Below are positions 1 to 9,766 of a stretch of 64,000 nt of DNA, piece after piece. Source of the stretch: Owenia fusiformis (taxonomy: Eukaryota; Annelida; Polychaeta; Sabellida; Oweniidae); contig CAIIXF020000009.1 of assembly GCA_903813345.2 (NCBI GenBank), positions 22,281,759-22,345,758 on the forward strand, given 5' to 3'. The notes beneath the pieces are model-generated. The model did not search any database and was not told the DNA's origin. It saw only the letters and a program-made list of their open reading frames with translations. Position numbers and translations under genes: made by a program. Each line of letters starts with the position of its first letter. Position 1 is the first letter of the stretch.

Positions 1-577
1 TGTCATATATCATTTTAAAGCTTGTCCAAAGTTACATTGATTTGCCAAGTATCATGGTTTAACTCCCAAATGGGAAGAAGTTAAAGTCTTTTTAAAAGTT
101 AGTGTTTTGTCAAAATAAAGTTCAATTTTACACCACATTACTAGTCAATGTGTCCCCCCTTGGCCATGTTAACAGCGGCAATTATTTTCAGATACGACCT
201 TAAAAGCCCTTCAAATAGGAGTGTGGAATTTTATATAACCCTCTTAAAACCTGTTAAGGGACTTTAGAAGAGTTTCCTTAGAGTTTCTACCCTCACCTCT
301 TTTTCCAACTCAATATCCATCCGACCCGAAAAGAATTGCTACTGTTAAGATGTCCCGGGAGGACACATTGACTGGTGATTTGGCGTAAAATTGAACTTAA
401 TTTTGACCAAACACTAAATTTTGAAATGCCTGTAATTTTTTCACATTTGAGAGTTGAACCATGATACTTGGTGAATCAATGTAACTTTGGATAAGCTTTA
501 AAATGATATATGACACTTACTATGACGACACTGGTATATATCTGCCTAGGGGGGGGGCATACTTTCGGGACACCCTG
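1..577. mobile_element. Mariner-type fold-back element, left end outside window
   Basis: Bases 1-65 reappear inverted at about 449-513 with few mismatches, so the element is a long hairpin. Its right end reads cgggacaccctg at 566-577, followed by TA. The CAGGGTG-type terminus with a TA flank fits the Tc1/mariner superfamily (known pattern; the assignment is inference). No transposase reading frame is visible. The left terminus and its flank lie before base 1. A run of nine G lies just inside the right end. Confidence 0.7.
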
Positions 578-787
578 TATATCTGTTATATTATATGCCC
601 AGCCAATAGAGGAGTTTCTATATGGATTTGAAATCTCGCTAATTCTCGTTTTTTCGTGCAATTTCAAGAGATTTGCACAGGAAACCTCTAATTTTCCTTC
701 TTTTAAATAGCATATTTGAATTCAGTGAAAAGTTTTCTGCGATAATAGCTTTGATTTACATGTCAATTAAATCATTTTCCATTACCT

Positions 788-1240
788 GGTGATCTTAATT
801 TAAATGGGATTGATGCCCTTCTCTTGACTATCATTGTGAACCATAAAAGAATCCTTATTGGCTCATGCTATAGATCACCGAGCCAGAATGCCACTGAAAC
901 GCGTAATTATTTTTCTTCATCAAACAACTTACTTGAACAAATAGAAAGGTACCGACCGTCCTTTGATCATGTTATTTTGATGGGTGACCTCAACGCTAAA
1001 CATTCCATATGGTTTGATAACCAAGATACCAATCTTGCAGGGACAAAACTCCTGGAAACCTTAGATCTTAATGACTATGTTCAAATTATTAACGAACCAA
1101 CTAGAATTACTGACCTTTCCAAATCATGCATAGATCATATTTTGACAAACTCACCTGATATATTTGACCATTTTGAAATATGTGACCCTATAGGCATGAC
1201 CGACCACAGTACTATCACTGCACAAGTAAGATTGGAGTAA
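788..1240 (+). pseudogene. LINE endonuclease fragment (APE-type, C-terminal part)
   Basis: The frame opens directly at the truncation point and reads to a TAA at 1238-1240. It shows the YRSPS motif, GDLNAKHSIW with the conserved Asp and Asn, a CIDHILTN motif, and GMTDHSTI, equivalent to the family's SDH motif. In living LINEs this domain nicks the target DNA to prime reverse transcription. The N-terminal part with the first catalytic residues is missing. After 1240 the protein continues in another frame, so a frameshift near 1240 separates it from the linker region. Confidence 0.85.
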
Positions 1241-1242
1241 CC

Positions 1243-2068
1243 AAATCCAAACCTATAAAAAAACTATTTGGAAATACAACGAATTCAACTTAGAAAATCT
1301 GAACAACGCAATCAGGAATACAAACTGGTTACATATTTTAAATGAGAATATAGACTTAGATTTGGCTACCTCTAACTTTATGAATAAACTCATGGATATA
1401 TACAAATCCAGAATTCCAAATAAAATTATAACTGTTCGGTCAAATGATCAGCCATGGATCACCAGTACACTTAAAAAAGAACTATCGAAGAAGAAAACGC
1501 TTTACAAGAAATTTTCCAAATCTCCCTCTCAACTTAATAAATTAATATATGACCAACAGGCAACTAAAGTTGCCCAACTTGTTGAACAAGCCAAAATAGA
1601 TCACGAAAAAAAACCTTATCATCAATTGACCAGCTAAATAAGTCCGATAAAAATTATTGGAGAATCATCAAATCATTTTTAGGCACAAATTTGACGAAAA
1701 ACAGCATATCTAGCATTTATGATGAAATGACTGGACACGCACTTTCAAATAACCTTGATATTGCAAACAAATTCATGAACTATTTTGCCTCTAAAAACCA
1801 TACAGATGCCAGTTTTGACCATTTGCCTCTATTCCCTATGAGGACAAATTCCTTACTCATCTCCGCTAAGACTGACCAATTTGAAGTTATGAAAATTATT
1901 CTCTCCTTAGATACCTCCAAAGCATGCGGGCCAGATAATATCACAAACAAAATGTTGAACCTTACAGCTCATACCATTTCAAAACCTCTTACCATATTAT
2001 TTTATAAACTTCTAACTATTAACTTATCCAGATATTTGGAAAATAGGCAATGTTTGTCCAATCTTTAA
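1243..2068 (+). pseudogene. LINE linker between endonuclease and RT, frameshifted
   Basis: Frame 0 from about 1243 encodes TIWKYNEFN and later NDQPWITSTLKKEL, typical of the region between endonuclease and RT in CR1/Jockey-like LINEs. It ends at 1637 after a run of eight A at 1607-1614. The sense continues in the original frame (TLSSIDQLNKSDKNYW onward) to about 2030, where another shift breaks the WKIGNVCPIFKK motif. The frame changes sit at or near homopolymers, as expected for decay by small indels. Confidence 0.8.
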
Positions 2069-2069
2069 A

Positions 2070-2671
2070 AAAATGATAAATCAAATGCTAATAACTACAG
2101 ACCTATCACTCTGCTAAGCTCCATATCCAAAGTCTTTGAAAAGGTTCTTGCTGACAGAATCAGAAAACACTTACTTGACAATGATCTTCTTTTTAAGTAT
2201 CAGTCCGGATTTTTACCTGGCCATAGCACCATTCATCAACTTTTATCTATCAAGCATTTTCTTCAAACTACTTTTGAAGGACAAGCCTCCAAAACAATAT
2301 TTTTGGACGTAGCCGCCGCTTTTGACCGGGTTCCGCACTCGTTACTCCTCCATAAACTTAAGGCGTATGGTTTTCAAGGTCAAATCCTTAAAATTATCAC
2401 ATCTTATCTCACCAACAGGAAAATTGCTGTTCAAATTTCTGGTGAGACCTCCAATTACTCAGAAACTAATTTTATAAACTGCGGTGTCCCACAGGGCTCA
2501 ATACTAAGGCCAATACTTTTTCTAATATATATTAATGACCTTCCAGACAATCTGGATGGTCATTGCTACATTTATGCAGATGATACCTCATTACACCATC
2601 ATTTTGACCCAAAACAACCACAACAAATAGAAGCAGTGGTAAAATCCAATCTAATTAAAGTAGAAGAATAA
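2070..2671 (+). pseudogene. LINE reverse transcriptase domain
   Basis: From about 2080 the reading runs NNYRPITLLSS, then FLDVAAAFDRVPHSLL (the first catalytic Asp), CGVPQGSILRPILF and CYIYADDTSL. The YADD catalytic box is at 2573-2584 and intact. These are RT fingers-palm motifs in family order. The frame stops at TAA 2669-2671, immediately before the next conserved stretch (WKLDFEPEKSSEMIFH), so the polymerase is interrupted by a stop codon even though its active-site residues survive. Confidence 0.9.
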
Positions 2672-2752
2672 TCTAACACTTGGAAACTTGATTTTGAACC
2701 GGAGAAGAGTTCCGAGATGATTTTCCACTAACCTAGAACAAAAACTGATAAT

Positions 2753-3765
2753 GTGTCAACTTCAAAATTAAACAATATAGAAATCAAAAGAGATACCAAG
2801 CACAAACATTTAGGACTCATCTTTGACCCATGTTTATCTTATGATAAGCATATTGGTGATTTACTAGTCAAAATAAGAAAAATGTTAAACCCATTAAAGA
2901 AACTCAAATTCAAGCTTGGGAGCAAGCACCTAGAAACAATCTTCAACTCATTCATTCTTCCTCACTTTGATTATGGTGCCATTTTATATGGCACAGCTTC
3001 TAAATTTCTTTTGCGAAGACTCGATAGTCTATATTACACAGCGGCACTCTATTGTTCTGGCTGCATCCAAGGGAGCAGTACAGAAAAGGTTCTAAGTCTC
3101 CTAAACTGGCCAACACTTGAATCCAGACGTAGAATACAATCAAATAATTTTATGTTCAAAGTTTCCAATGGTACAAGTCCCTCATATATCACAGACATTT
3201 TTGATAAGTATAGTAATGTTAGGAATAGAAACATGAGATACATTGATCCATTCAAAATGCCCATAAGATGCTCTGCTAGATTTTCATCCTCAGCAATACC
3301 TTCTGCAATCTCAAAATGGCTAGAGCTCCCCCTTCTATTAAAACCAAGAAAACTCTTCATAATTTCAAAAAACACCAACGGCTTTTCCTCCAAAACCCCT
3401 CTAAAATTTTGACCACAAGTCAACTCAATCTTTCTAGACGGCATGAGATAGTGGTAAATAAAGTAAGAGCTGACTTATTTTTTAAAGCTCAATTTTATGC
3501 CCATAATTTTAACTCTGTTGACAGCCCTAATTGTGCTTGTGGCAGCTCTCAAACCTTAAAGCATATTCTTTTCCAGTGCAATCGCTTAACCTTAGTAAGA
3601 CAGGATCTCTGGGAAAAACTTGCTGAATTAGAACCTTCTCTCAATAATAATCTTCCCCAGTATGATTTTATCTCCATTTTGAAAATAGGAAGCCCAAACT
3701 TAAGCATAGATGTAAACTCTAAAGCCATTTCACTGATGCTTGACTTCATTATAGACAATAGCTAA
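2753..3765 (+). pseudogene. LINE C-terminal region with CCHC motif, two frames
   Basis: The first frame (2753-3412) carries the thumb/connection region, with KHLGLIFDPCLSYDKHI and FILPHFDYGAILYG. Its last part resembles the usual W..LP...K..F end of many LINEs. A second frame (3316-3765) overlaps it and encodes CACGSSQTLKHILFQC, a CxC-x8-H-x4-C motif typical of Jockey/I-type C termini. The overlap suggests a frameshift between about 3316 and 3412 rather than two proteins. Confidence 0.8.
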
Positions 3766-3967
3766 TTCCCTCCCTCATGTCTCTCTCTCTCTCTCTGATA
3801 TCCTGTTGTCCTATCACACCTGCTCCGGTCCGCCGGGACCCTGTCTGCCTGCCACCCCCAGCGCCAGCCTCTCACCATTCCTATATAATGCCCTCTGGCG
3901 ATTTGGGGATGCTATTGTAATTGTATTTTAAACTATATCAATGAAATAAATAATAATAATAATAATA

Positions 3968-4369
3968 ATTTTCCATTACCTAAAGTTTTCAACTTTTTAA
4001 AAAATTGGGGCAAATCTCCATCGATGCAATGCTAAAAGTCTTTAAAACCTTGATTTATTCGATGTGCAACCTAAATTTTCATCACTATCACAATGTGTTT
4101 GTACATTAACAGGGTCATTCCATGTTATGCCATTCGAGTTTAAGATAGATTCGACCAACACTTTTTGATAAATCATAAAATTAAGTGACTAATGCACGTT
4201 TTTAAAATTGAAGTCAATGGCAGTCTAGCCCAACCAATAACAGCAACAAATAAAAACAAGGGTGGCAGATGTTATATTTGCTTTATTCATCTAAATAGAA
4301 ACTCTGCTTTTATATTATTACGTGATTGTTCCCACACGGCTCGCATTTGGTTTCATCTAACCTCTCTAG
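3968..4369. other. Unannotated stretch before the EGF exon
   Basis: After the LINE's target-site duplication there is AT-rich sequence without a convincing exon or repeat. A pyrimidine-rich acceptor-like tract (4351-4369, ending ctctctag) leads into the EGF exon. Reading frames here (for example 4192-4404) show no recognisable domain. Confidence 0.4.
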
Positions 4370-4385
4370 TGGGGGAATATTCCAG

Positions 4386-4502
4386 AACGTACTGGTCCTT
4401 GTAATCCTTGGCCATGTGGAGATGATGGTGCCCAGTGCTTGTTTGCTTCGGGCAGTTACAAGTGTGTCTGTAAAACCAAAAGTGGACAAAACTGTGAAAT
4501 AG
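4386..4502 (+). CDS. EGF-like domain exon of a secreted or extracellular protein
   Basis: I do not recognise the gene, but this exon encodes one EGF-like module. Six cysteines appear in EGF order: Cys at codons 4400, 4415 and 4436, then the KCVC pair at 4463 and 4469, then GQNCE with Cys at 4493. A consensus donor GTATGT follows at 4503, leaving the exon in phase 1. Taking the acceptor at ...ttccag (4381-4385) gives a phase 1-1 exon, the usual form for shuffled EGF modules. The alternative acceptor ...ctctctag ending at 4369 has a better pyrimidine tract and would add WGNIP in frame. EGF modules are extracellular and disulfide-bonded. Upstream exons were not found and could lie before the window, with the LINE in an intron. 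Confidence 0.72.
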   Translation, partial: NVLVLVILGHVEMMVPSACLLRAVTSVSVKPKVDKTVK

Positions 4503-4881
4503 GTATGTATGAATTTTGTGGAGAGAAAGGTATTCATCTGAAGCCAAGGAAAAAATGAATAACATGTTAAAAATGTCGCAACCTGTGAAATGTCGCAACC
4601 GGGCTATACATTGTAGTTTAGACATTAGATACATAATCAGTTTGATAACAACCAGGCTATTCATTGTTATGTTCGACATGAGATACATCAACGGTTTGCA
4701 CCTTTTCAATGCCATATCCCTGGTCTCCGGGAGGTATATTAAAATATACTCTCATTGCAACAACATGGGTATAAGGGATTAAAATACCTGACCCCCTCCC
4801 CATAAGTAAATACGTATCATTGTAGCTATGAAGCATCTCGATACAGTGTGGTCATGAATCACCATAATTTACATTTTTCAG

Positions 4882-5003
4882 CTTGTAAAGATCCTACGTC
4901 CACTTTGGATCTAAGTTGTCCGGATTGGACTCACGAGGCGTGTTGTACTGGGTACGACTGCGGAGGAAATGTTCCTGGTAGCCATATGTGTAGGCCTACG
5001 TAG
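4882..5003 (+). CDS. Terminal exon, cysteine-rich tail after the EGF module
   Basis: The acceptor tttttcag ends at 4881. Joining the phase-1 end of the EGF exon gives Ala-Cys-Lys-Asp and then an open frame of 40 residues to TAG 5001-5003. The tail has six cysteines spaced C-x10-C-x7-CC-x4-C-x9-C, a knottin-like C-C-CC-C-C framework. A disulfide-stabilised extracellular mini-domain is a reasonable inference, but I cannot name a family. A poly(A) signal follows 66 bases after the stop. The correct phase across the intron, the shared cysteine richness and the stop plus poly(A) signal support a real gene end. It is 3.4 kb upstream of, and in the same direction as, the kinase gene. Confidence 0.7.
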
Positions 5004-5069
5004 CCCCTCCGTGCTGTATGATTTCTAAGATGTCATTCGTTGAAGTTTAAGACATTGTAAATGTTATCA

Positions 5070-5075
5070 AATAAA
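5070..5075 (+). terminator. Poly(A) signal AATAAA of the EGF-domain gene
   Basis: A canonical AATAAA lies 66 bases past the stop codon of the cysteine-rich exon. T-rich and TG-containing sequence downstream (catgtattctgttgc, 5088-5102) could serve as the downstream element. Confidence 0.6.
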
Positions 5076-5580
5076 GTCATTGAACAAACATGTATTCTGT
5101 TGCAATGTTAATCTGACAATACTTTCTAATAAAACTCGTAATGAAGTAATAAACCATAAAGCTAGTCAAAATACAGAAGATATCATTAAAATATATTTTA
5201 TACAGAAAATTTTGCACGCAAAGTGATAACTTTCAGTTTACCTTGTGAGAGCTTTAAAGTCATTTTTGAAAATCATTTTTCGCCTCCTGTGCTATTTCAA
5301 TAAGAGAGGTTTCTTGAAAAACAAAGAAACATTTGTTAAATAAAGTTAGTATTTCATTCTATTTTAACTTGTATCAAAAAGCGAGAACTTGGTTGGATGG
5401 ATAGATATTCTGCCATCGGACTTGCGGCAAACCTAACATTTCCCATTGGTCATCATGATAAACCATGACATCTCAGCTTTGTACATTACTACCAGAGAGA
5501 TGAACATTCATAGAAGCATTGGAATCTCATTCAAAAGCAGATACTTGCTAGACATAAAAAGTATGTAAGCAATTTATAAT
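5076..5580. other. Intergenic stretch without recognisable features
   Basis: AT-rich sequence between the EGF-gene poly(A) signal and the LINE fragment. I see no exon, repeat family or RNA gene in it. Confidence 0.4.
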
Positions 5581-5985
5581 TATTTAATATACTCCTACTT
5601 GAACTATTGCACAATTCTTTGGGCTGGGGCATATTCAGGTCTATATAAATTACTCAAGTTACAAAAATCATATCTTCGTCTCATGGCAATGAAAGACAGG
5701 TTTGAGCACTCGTCTCCACTATTCAAACAATTTAAAATACTTCCCATGCATGATATCTATCAATTAAATGTTGGAATTTTTGTTTATTGCTGGTATAATA
5801 ATATATCAGCCCAACGAAAGATTTTTGAGAACTTTTTTACGTTAAATGTTGACATTCTTCGATATCAAACAAGAAATTCACATTCATGATATTTATGCCT
5901 TCAAGTTCAAAACAAATGTTGGTCTCTATTCAATTAAAGTTCAAGGTCAGAAAATTTGGAACTCTATATGGCCAAACTGCCCTAA
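5581..5985 (+). pseudogene. 3' remnant of a second LINE (RT thumb/C terminus)
   Basis: The translation from about 5584 reads IYSYLNYCTILWAG, then a KLLKLQKSYLRLMAM segment and HSSPLFKQFKILPMHDIY, the conserved end of CR1/L2/RTE-type polymerases (family pattern Y..LNYC..VWG, LQK..R, hS.PLF....IL...D.Y). The frame breaks near 5870 and continues in another frame (5846-6151) with SIKVQGQKIWNSI, the usual G...WN motif. It is a short, frameshifted tail copy unrelated to the LINE at 788. No target-site duplication was found. Confidence 0.75.
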
Positions 5986-6341
5986 TTCACGTCACCATAC
6001 TAGTCAATGGGCAAAAGGGCAAACGCCTGACTTTTTGTCTCGAGTTATGGATTTATGTGGCCTCACTGGCCTATCTGAGGTTCTAAACCTATGTCTAAGA
6101 TACATTTTGACACTAAACTCAATAGGGGCCAAACATCTATTTTTGAAATAATTGGTCAATTGTGACACTACCCCCTCTCTGCAGACTGAAATTGAAATTT
6201 ACAAAAATGAAGGCAAAATTAATACGCCACTTGACTCGAAATTTTCCTTCAGATAACCCAAATAAACGCATTTTCAGAAGAAATGGCATGTTGTCATTGC
6301 AAAAGATGACAATTGTGCCTACATACTACTAGCTTACCCCC

Positions 6342-7139
6342 CTATCACACCAAACTCGTTCTTACCCGTTCTTGCCAGTCCTACGAAAACGTCGTAAAAC
6401 GGGCTCAAACTGGCTGTGGTCGGGAAATATGTCTGAAATAATTAGCTTCTTCGTTCTTAAACAGTCTTCAATACGTCCATCTCGTTCGCAGTTCGTTCAG
6501 GTCGCACCACGTCGGTGTATAACGCCGTAGAACGCGTCCCTTAGTCTAGAAGGTCATCATGACCTGATAACAGAACGGTATGGTCGCAATCGAATTTTGA
6601 ATCGATTCAAAATTCTAAAATCACATTCCCGTCTGAGAACGTTCATAAAGTTCGTAAATAGACCTTAGAAAGTTGCAGCTACGTTCATTCCGTTCGCACA
6701 CAGTTTAGAACCAGTTTTGAAGAACGCAGTGGCAACTTGTTTGGTGTGATAGCTATATTTTTGCTAACTCGTTCATAAGCAGTGTTAAATACGTTCTTAA
6801 TCAGTTTAAACCCGTTTGCAATGAGTTCTACCTCGTTCTCAACACGTCCTCAGACAGTTCCACTCGTTGTTAAAACGTCCCTAGTAGGATTGAAGTACGA
6901 CGGTTCCGTTCGTAGTACGTCCAGCTCGTCGTTAGTACGTTGTCACTCGTTCTAATTGTAGAATGTGACGACCACGAAAACATTTTGAGCATGTTTTAAG
7001 TTCTAGAGGACCTACCCGTTCGAGTACGTTCGATGAAGTTTGTAAATAGATCCCAAACGGTTCTTAATACGTCCAGTCCGTTCGTACACAGTTGAAGCCC
7101 GTTTTCGAGAACGTAGTGAGAACGAGTTTGTTGTGATAG
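6342..7139. mobile_element. Self-similar palindromic DNA element, two tandem units
   Basis: Left end ctatcacaccaaactcgttct (6342-6362) is matched inverted by agaacgagtttgttgtgatag (7119-7139). Inside, around 6702-6752, is a second copy of the right end (cagtggcaacttgtttggtgtgatag), so the element looks like two related units of about 400 bp placed in tandem. The interior is dense in short motifs built on cgttc/gttcgta in both orientations, and is more GC-rich than its surroundings. No protein frame is present. A non-autonomous DNA transposon is the best guess; no superfamily can be assigned. Confidence 0.65.
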
Positions 7140-7301
7140 TAGGGTTACTGACTCGTCATGATCACAATTGTGTTGGGACTACATTTATTTTTGAAAACTA
7201 CAAAATTAATGACATACCTTTGTAATTATACAGATTAGAAAATGCATTTTCTATTTAAAATCTGTATTCATCAACTGCATCCTGTCTTATCAACGTATGT
7301 A

Positions 7302-7553
7302 CACTCCCCTCCATAAGTTTGGAAACCTTATATAGCTCCCTCATTGAACAATTTTTATGAACATGGGAATGACGATTTTCAAAAATTCATCAAAATCATC
7401 ATTTTCGACCTATTGAGGAAAAAAATTGAGAAAAATTGGAGGTACTGGAAATAAAGTCAAGCTACGTTTCCATCAATATTATAAGTTAAGAGGCTTTAAT
7501 TAATACGTTGTTCAATGGGGGAGCTAAGGTTGCCAAACTTATGGAGAGGAGTG
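7302..7553. mobile_element. 252-bp Tc1/mariner-like MITE with TA TSD
   Basis: The termini cactcccctccataagtttgg (7302) and ccaaacttatggagaggagtg (ending 7553) are near-perfect inverted repeats of about 45-50 bp, each flanked by TA (7300-7301 and 7554-7555). The element is too short to encode transposase, so it would have moved in trans. TA duplication is the hallmark of Tc1/mariner. Confidence 0.85.
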
Positions 7554-8085
7554 TATATCATTAACTATAGTAGCATATGTAAGCTTACCTGTTCTTGTGC
7601 CCCGTGTCCTTGTCCCCCGAGTATCAATTTTTTATATTTCCAACAGACTTGGGCTGGTGCCATTAAATACTCAGGTATTTCTTTAGCCTAATCCATTTCT
7701 ATCTGTCGCACCCTTTGGGTGGCACTGGCAAAAAAAGTTTTCCACATGGGATTGTTGTTTTTAACTTCATCGCATTTCAACACCCACCTCTTTCAGAAGT
7801 GAGGCTAATGTAGTGCAGAAGGAACTTCTGATGAATTAATTGATATTTTTACTATCAAGAGAAGAAAACACATCATTGTGTTAATGTTATCAAGTACCAT
7901 TATCTAGTCACCCAAGACTAATATAGTCTTAGACACAGACACGGGAACAGGAGTTCATCCCCCTCCCACTCACTATGTAAAAGATATTTTAACATTAGCT
8001 ATACAGTGACAGGGGGGGATTTAAATCTTCCTGTGCTGTGGTCTTAGAACTAGATCTACCAGTCCAAGTTTTTGAAATCGGTTTT

Positions 8086-8168
8086 GCCACGCCCATTTTC
8101 TCCAAAGGGGAAAATTGGCTGGACACATGTAATTGTTATCATGTGCCACGCCCACTTCTTTAAATATG
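8086..8168 (+). promoter_or_regulatory. Possible promoter-proximal motifs of the PKC gene
   Basis: The decamer gccacgccca occurs twice, at 8086-8095 and 8145-8154, and is followed by a TATA-like tttaaata at 8159-8166. CCACGCCC resembles binding sites of KLF/Sp-type zinc-finger activators (known consensus). This lies 210-290 bases before the start codon of the kinase. A transcription start here is only inferred; a 5' UTR exon further away is equally possible. Confidence 0.25.
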
Positions 8169-8377
8169 CACTCTATGGCTCTCGGGGTATGGCTCATTCA
8201 TTGATTAATCCTGATTCTGAAGCCATGATGATTGTGTCTCTGATAGAATGAACGCAAGAGGCATACATACATCAAATGCATGAATGAAAATAATAGCGTG
8301 ATGGTTTGAAAGATGGCAGTAGCTTCGAACTGATAACTTGCCCTGATCGAGGATTATGCTCATCACTCCAGTCCAAA

Positions 8378-8520
8378 ATGGCGGAAGACGGCCAGGTCCA
8401 CCGAGTACAGCGTAGAGGAGCGCTTAGACAGAAAAATGTACACGAAATTAAGGATCATAAGTTTACTGCAAGGTTCTTCAAACAACCAACATTCTGCAGT
8501 CATTGCAAGGATTTCATCTG
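8378..8520 (+). CDS. PRKC-like (classical): Classical protein kinase C, exon 1 (pseudosubstrate, C1A start)
   Basis: The ATG at 8378 has a strong context (tccaaaATGG) and is the first in-frame ATG after a TAG at 8294-8296. The exon encodes residues 1-47 plus two bases of Trp48. Residues 12-21 read [10 protein letters not shown], the pseudosubstrate that holds the kinase inactive, with Ala where a substrate would have Ser. The C1A zinc domain begins at His27, with C40-x2-C43. The donor is TG|GTGAGT at 8521. Classical PKCs are cytosolic Ser/Thr kinases recruited to membranes by diacylglycerol, calcium and phosphatidylserine. The sequence closely follows animal PKC alpha/beta-type N termini, so assignment to the classical class is firm while the paralogue is not. 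Confidence 0.95.
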
Positions 8521-8794
8521 GTGAGTGAAACACGGGATTTTCCTGTTCCCTTTCCAGCTCAAAATTTCTGCAATATTTTTATTTTGGTTGGAAAATGCAA
8601 GGTCAAGTAGTTTCAGTTTAAAATCGAAATAATATCAAAGTATCATAGGCCAAGGGAAAAGTAATGGTAACCTGAATATAGAAGAGACTTATTCAGCTTA
8701 CTATTACATTTCCTTGTTTTGTTGCATAAGCGCTTGTATCCCTTGGCCCATGCAAAGCAACAATGCTTTTGAGTGTTGACTGCTCACTGTTGTA

Positions 8795-9617
8795 GAATTG
8801 TTTTCATGGCCTGAGTTCGTCGCTAACATGCTAAATATAAGAGTTAGCTGACGTTTGGGAGTCTGACTTACCTTCTAAAGGTTAGAACCCGAATCTTAAT
8901 GAAACCATATCACCTTTGTCAACCATGGAGCATTTGCCACAACATCCAAGAGGTAAATCATGGACCGTGAAAATGAATGATTTCCTTGTAAGTTCCGGAA
9001 GTTTCAATACGAAAAATTACCGAACATATGTGAAAACTGAATATTCGTTTCGTTGTTTTCAGGATTTACAGGTTCGTTTGTTCTTCAATGTTTTGGTCTA
9101 AATTATAAAGCATCACCAACAGGTCTTACTCTATTAATCGACTAATACAGCAGACGGCTCATATTTCTACGTAGCATTTCGTTCTGACCAATAGTGGGAG
9201 TGTAGATCACGCAGTTTCGTTCGTTGCGTACTTCACTTGAAATTGGTAATTTTAAATATTGGCTACTTCACTTAGCTTGGCGGATGTAGAACATTGCTTA
9301 ATATTCTTTTAATTTTCACACCAGACATGCTTGGTTGACACGTCAACAAAGTAAAGTTCAAGGGTCAATGCGTTATTTCGTGATAACTACAACGCCTTCC
9401 CGGAAGTCAACATTGATGAAAAATGAAAAAGTCAGAAAAGCATTTACACTAATTTCTATCAAATGCTGTGTTTATGCATCATCATCGACGCAACAAAGGT
9501 GATATGGTTTCATTAAGATTCGGGTTCTAACCTTTAGAAGGTAAGTCAGACTCCCAAACGTCAGCTAACTCTTATATTAAGCATTATAGCGACGAAGTCA
9601 GGCCATGAAAAGAATTC
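8795..9617. mobile_element. Fold-back element in PKC intron 1 (about 120-bp arms)
   Basis: The arm at 8795-8921, running through ttttcatggcctga, gacgtttgggagtctgac and gtgatatggttt-type motifs, is found inverted at about 9493-9617. TA flanks both ends (8793-8794, 9618-9619), suggesting a TA-specific insertion, though the palindrome could extend into those bases. The roughly 570-bp centre has no transposase-like frame. It fills most of the 1.2-kb intron 1. Confidence 0.8.
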
Positions 9618-9730
9618 TAGTATTCAGATTTCTTTTTGGTTTTCATATATCCATCCATTGGCATTCAATAGCTATTGAAAGCCCATGATCCACCTAAGTT
9701 TTATTGTAGACTCTATGTTGTATTTTTCAG

Positions 9731-9762
9731 GGGATTTGGAAAGCAGGGATTCCAGTGCAAAG
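9731..9762 (+). CDS. PRKC-like (classical): Classical protein kinase C, exon 2 (32 bp)
   Basis: A 32-base micro-exon between tatttttcag and GTAAGA. It completes Trp48 and encodes GFGKQGFQCK with Cys57 of C1A, ending in phase 1. The length and phases match the second coding exon known from vertebrate classical PKC genes. The GFGKQGFQC loop is part of the phorbol-ester/diacylglycerol binding groove of C1A. A 173-bp tandem triplication starts only five bases into the following intron, overlapping the donor consensus. Confidence 0.95.
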
Positions 9763-9766
9763 GTAA

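Larger units (their letters stand above)
788..3967 (+). mobile_element. 5'-truncated non-LTR retrotransposon (LINE) with 14-bp TSD
   Basis: The unit is bounded by a perfect 14-bp direct repeat, attttccattacct, at 774-787 and 3968-3981, which is a target-site duplication. It starts inside the endonuclease coding region (the first codons at 788 read GDLNLNGID) and ends in a (TAA)n tail, so it is a 5'-truncated insertion in the + orientation. Coding order is endonuclease, linker, reverse transcriptase, C-terminal CCHC region, then a short 3' UTR with a CT run near 3781. The TAA tail and the CxC-x8-H-x4-C C-terminal motif suggest the Jockey/I group, but the clade is uncertain. Several frame changes show that the copy is dead. 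Confidence 0.93.

Noticed and set aside
3316-3765. Separate second protein of the LINE
   Set aside because: The frame begins inside the RT C-terminal frame and carries the next conserved block of the same protein, so a frameshift explains it better.
4353-4715. 120-codon frame on the minus strand
   Set aside because: It overlaps the EGF exon antisense and crosses its donor site; no domain is seen.
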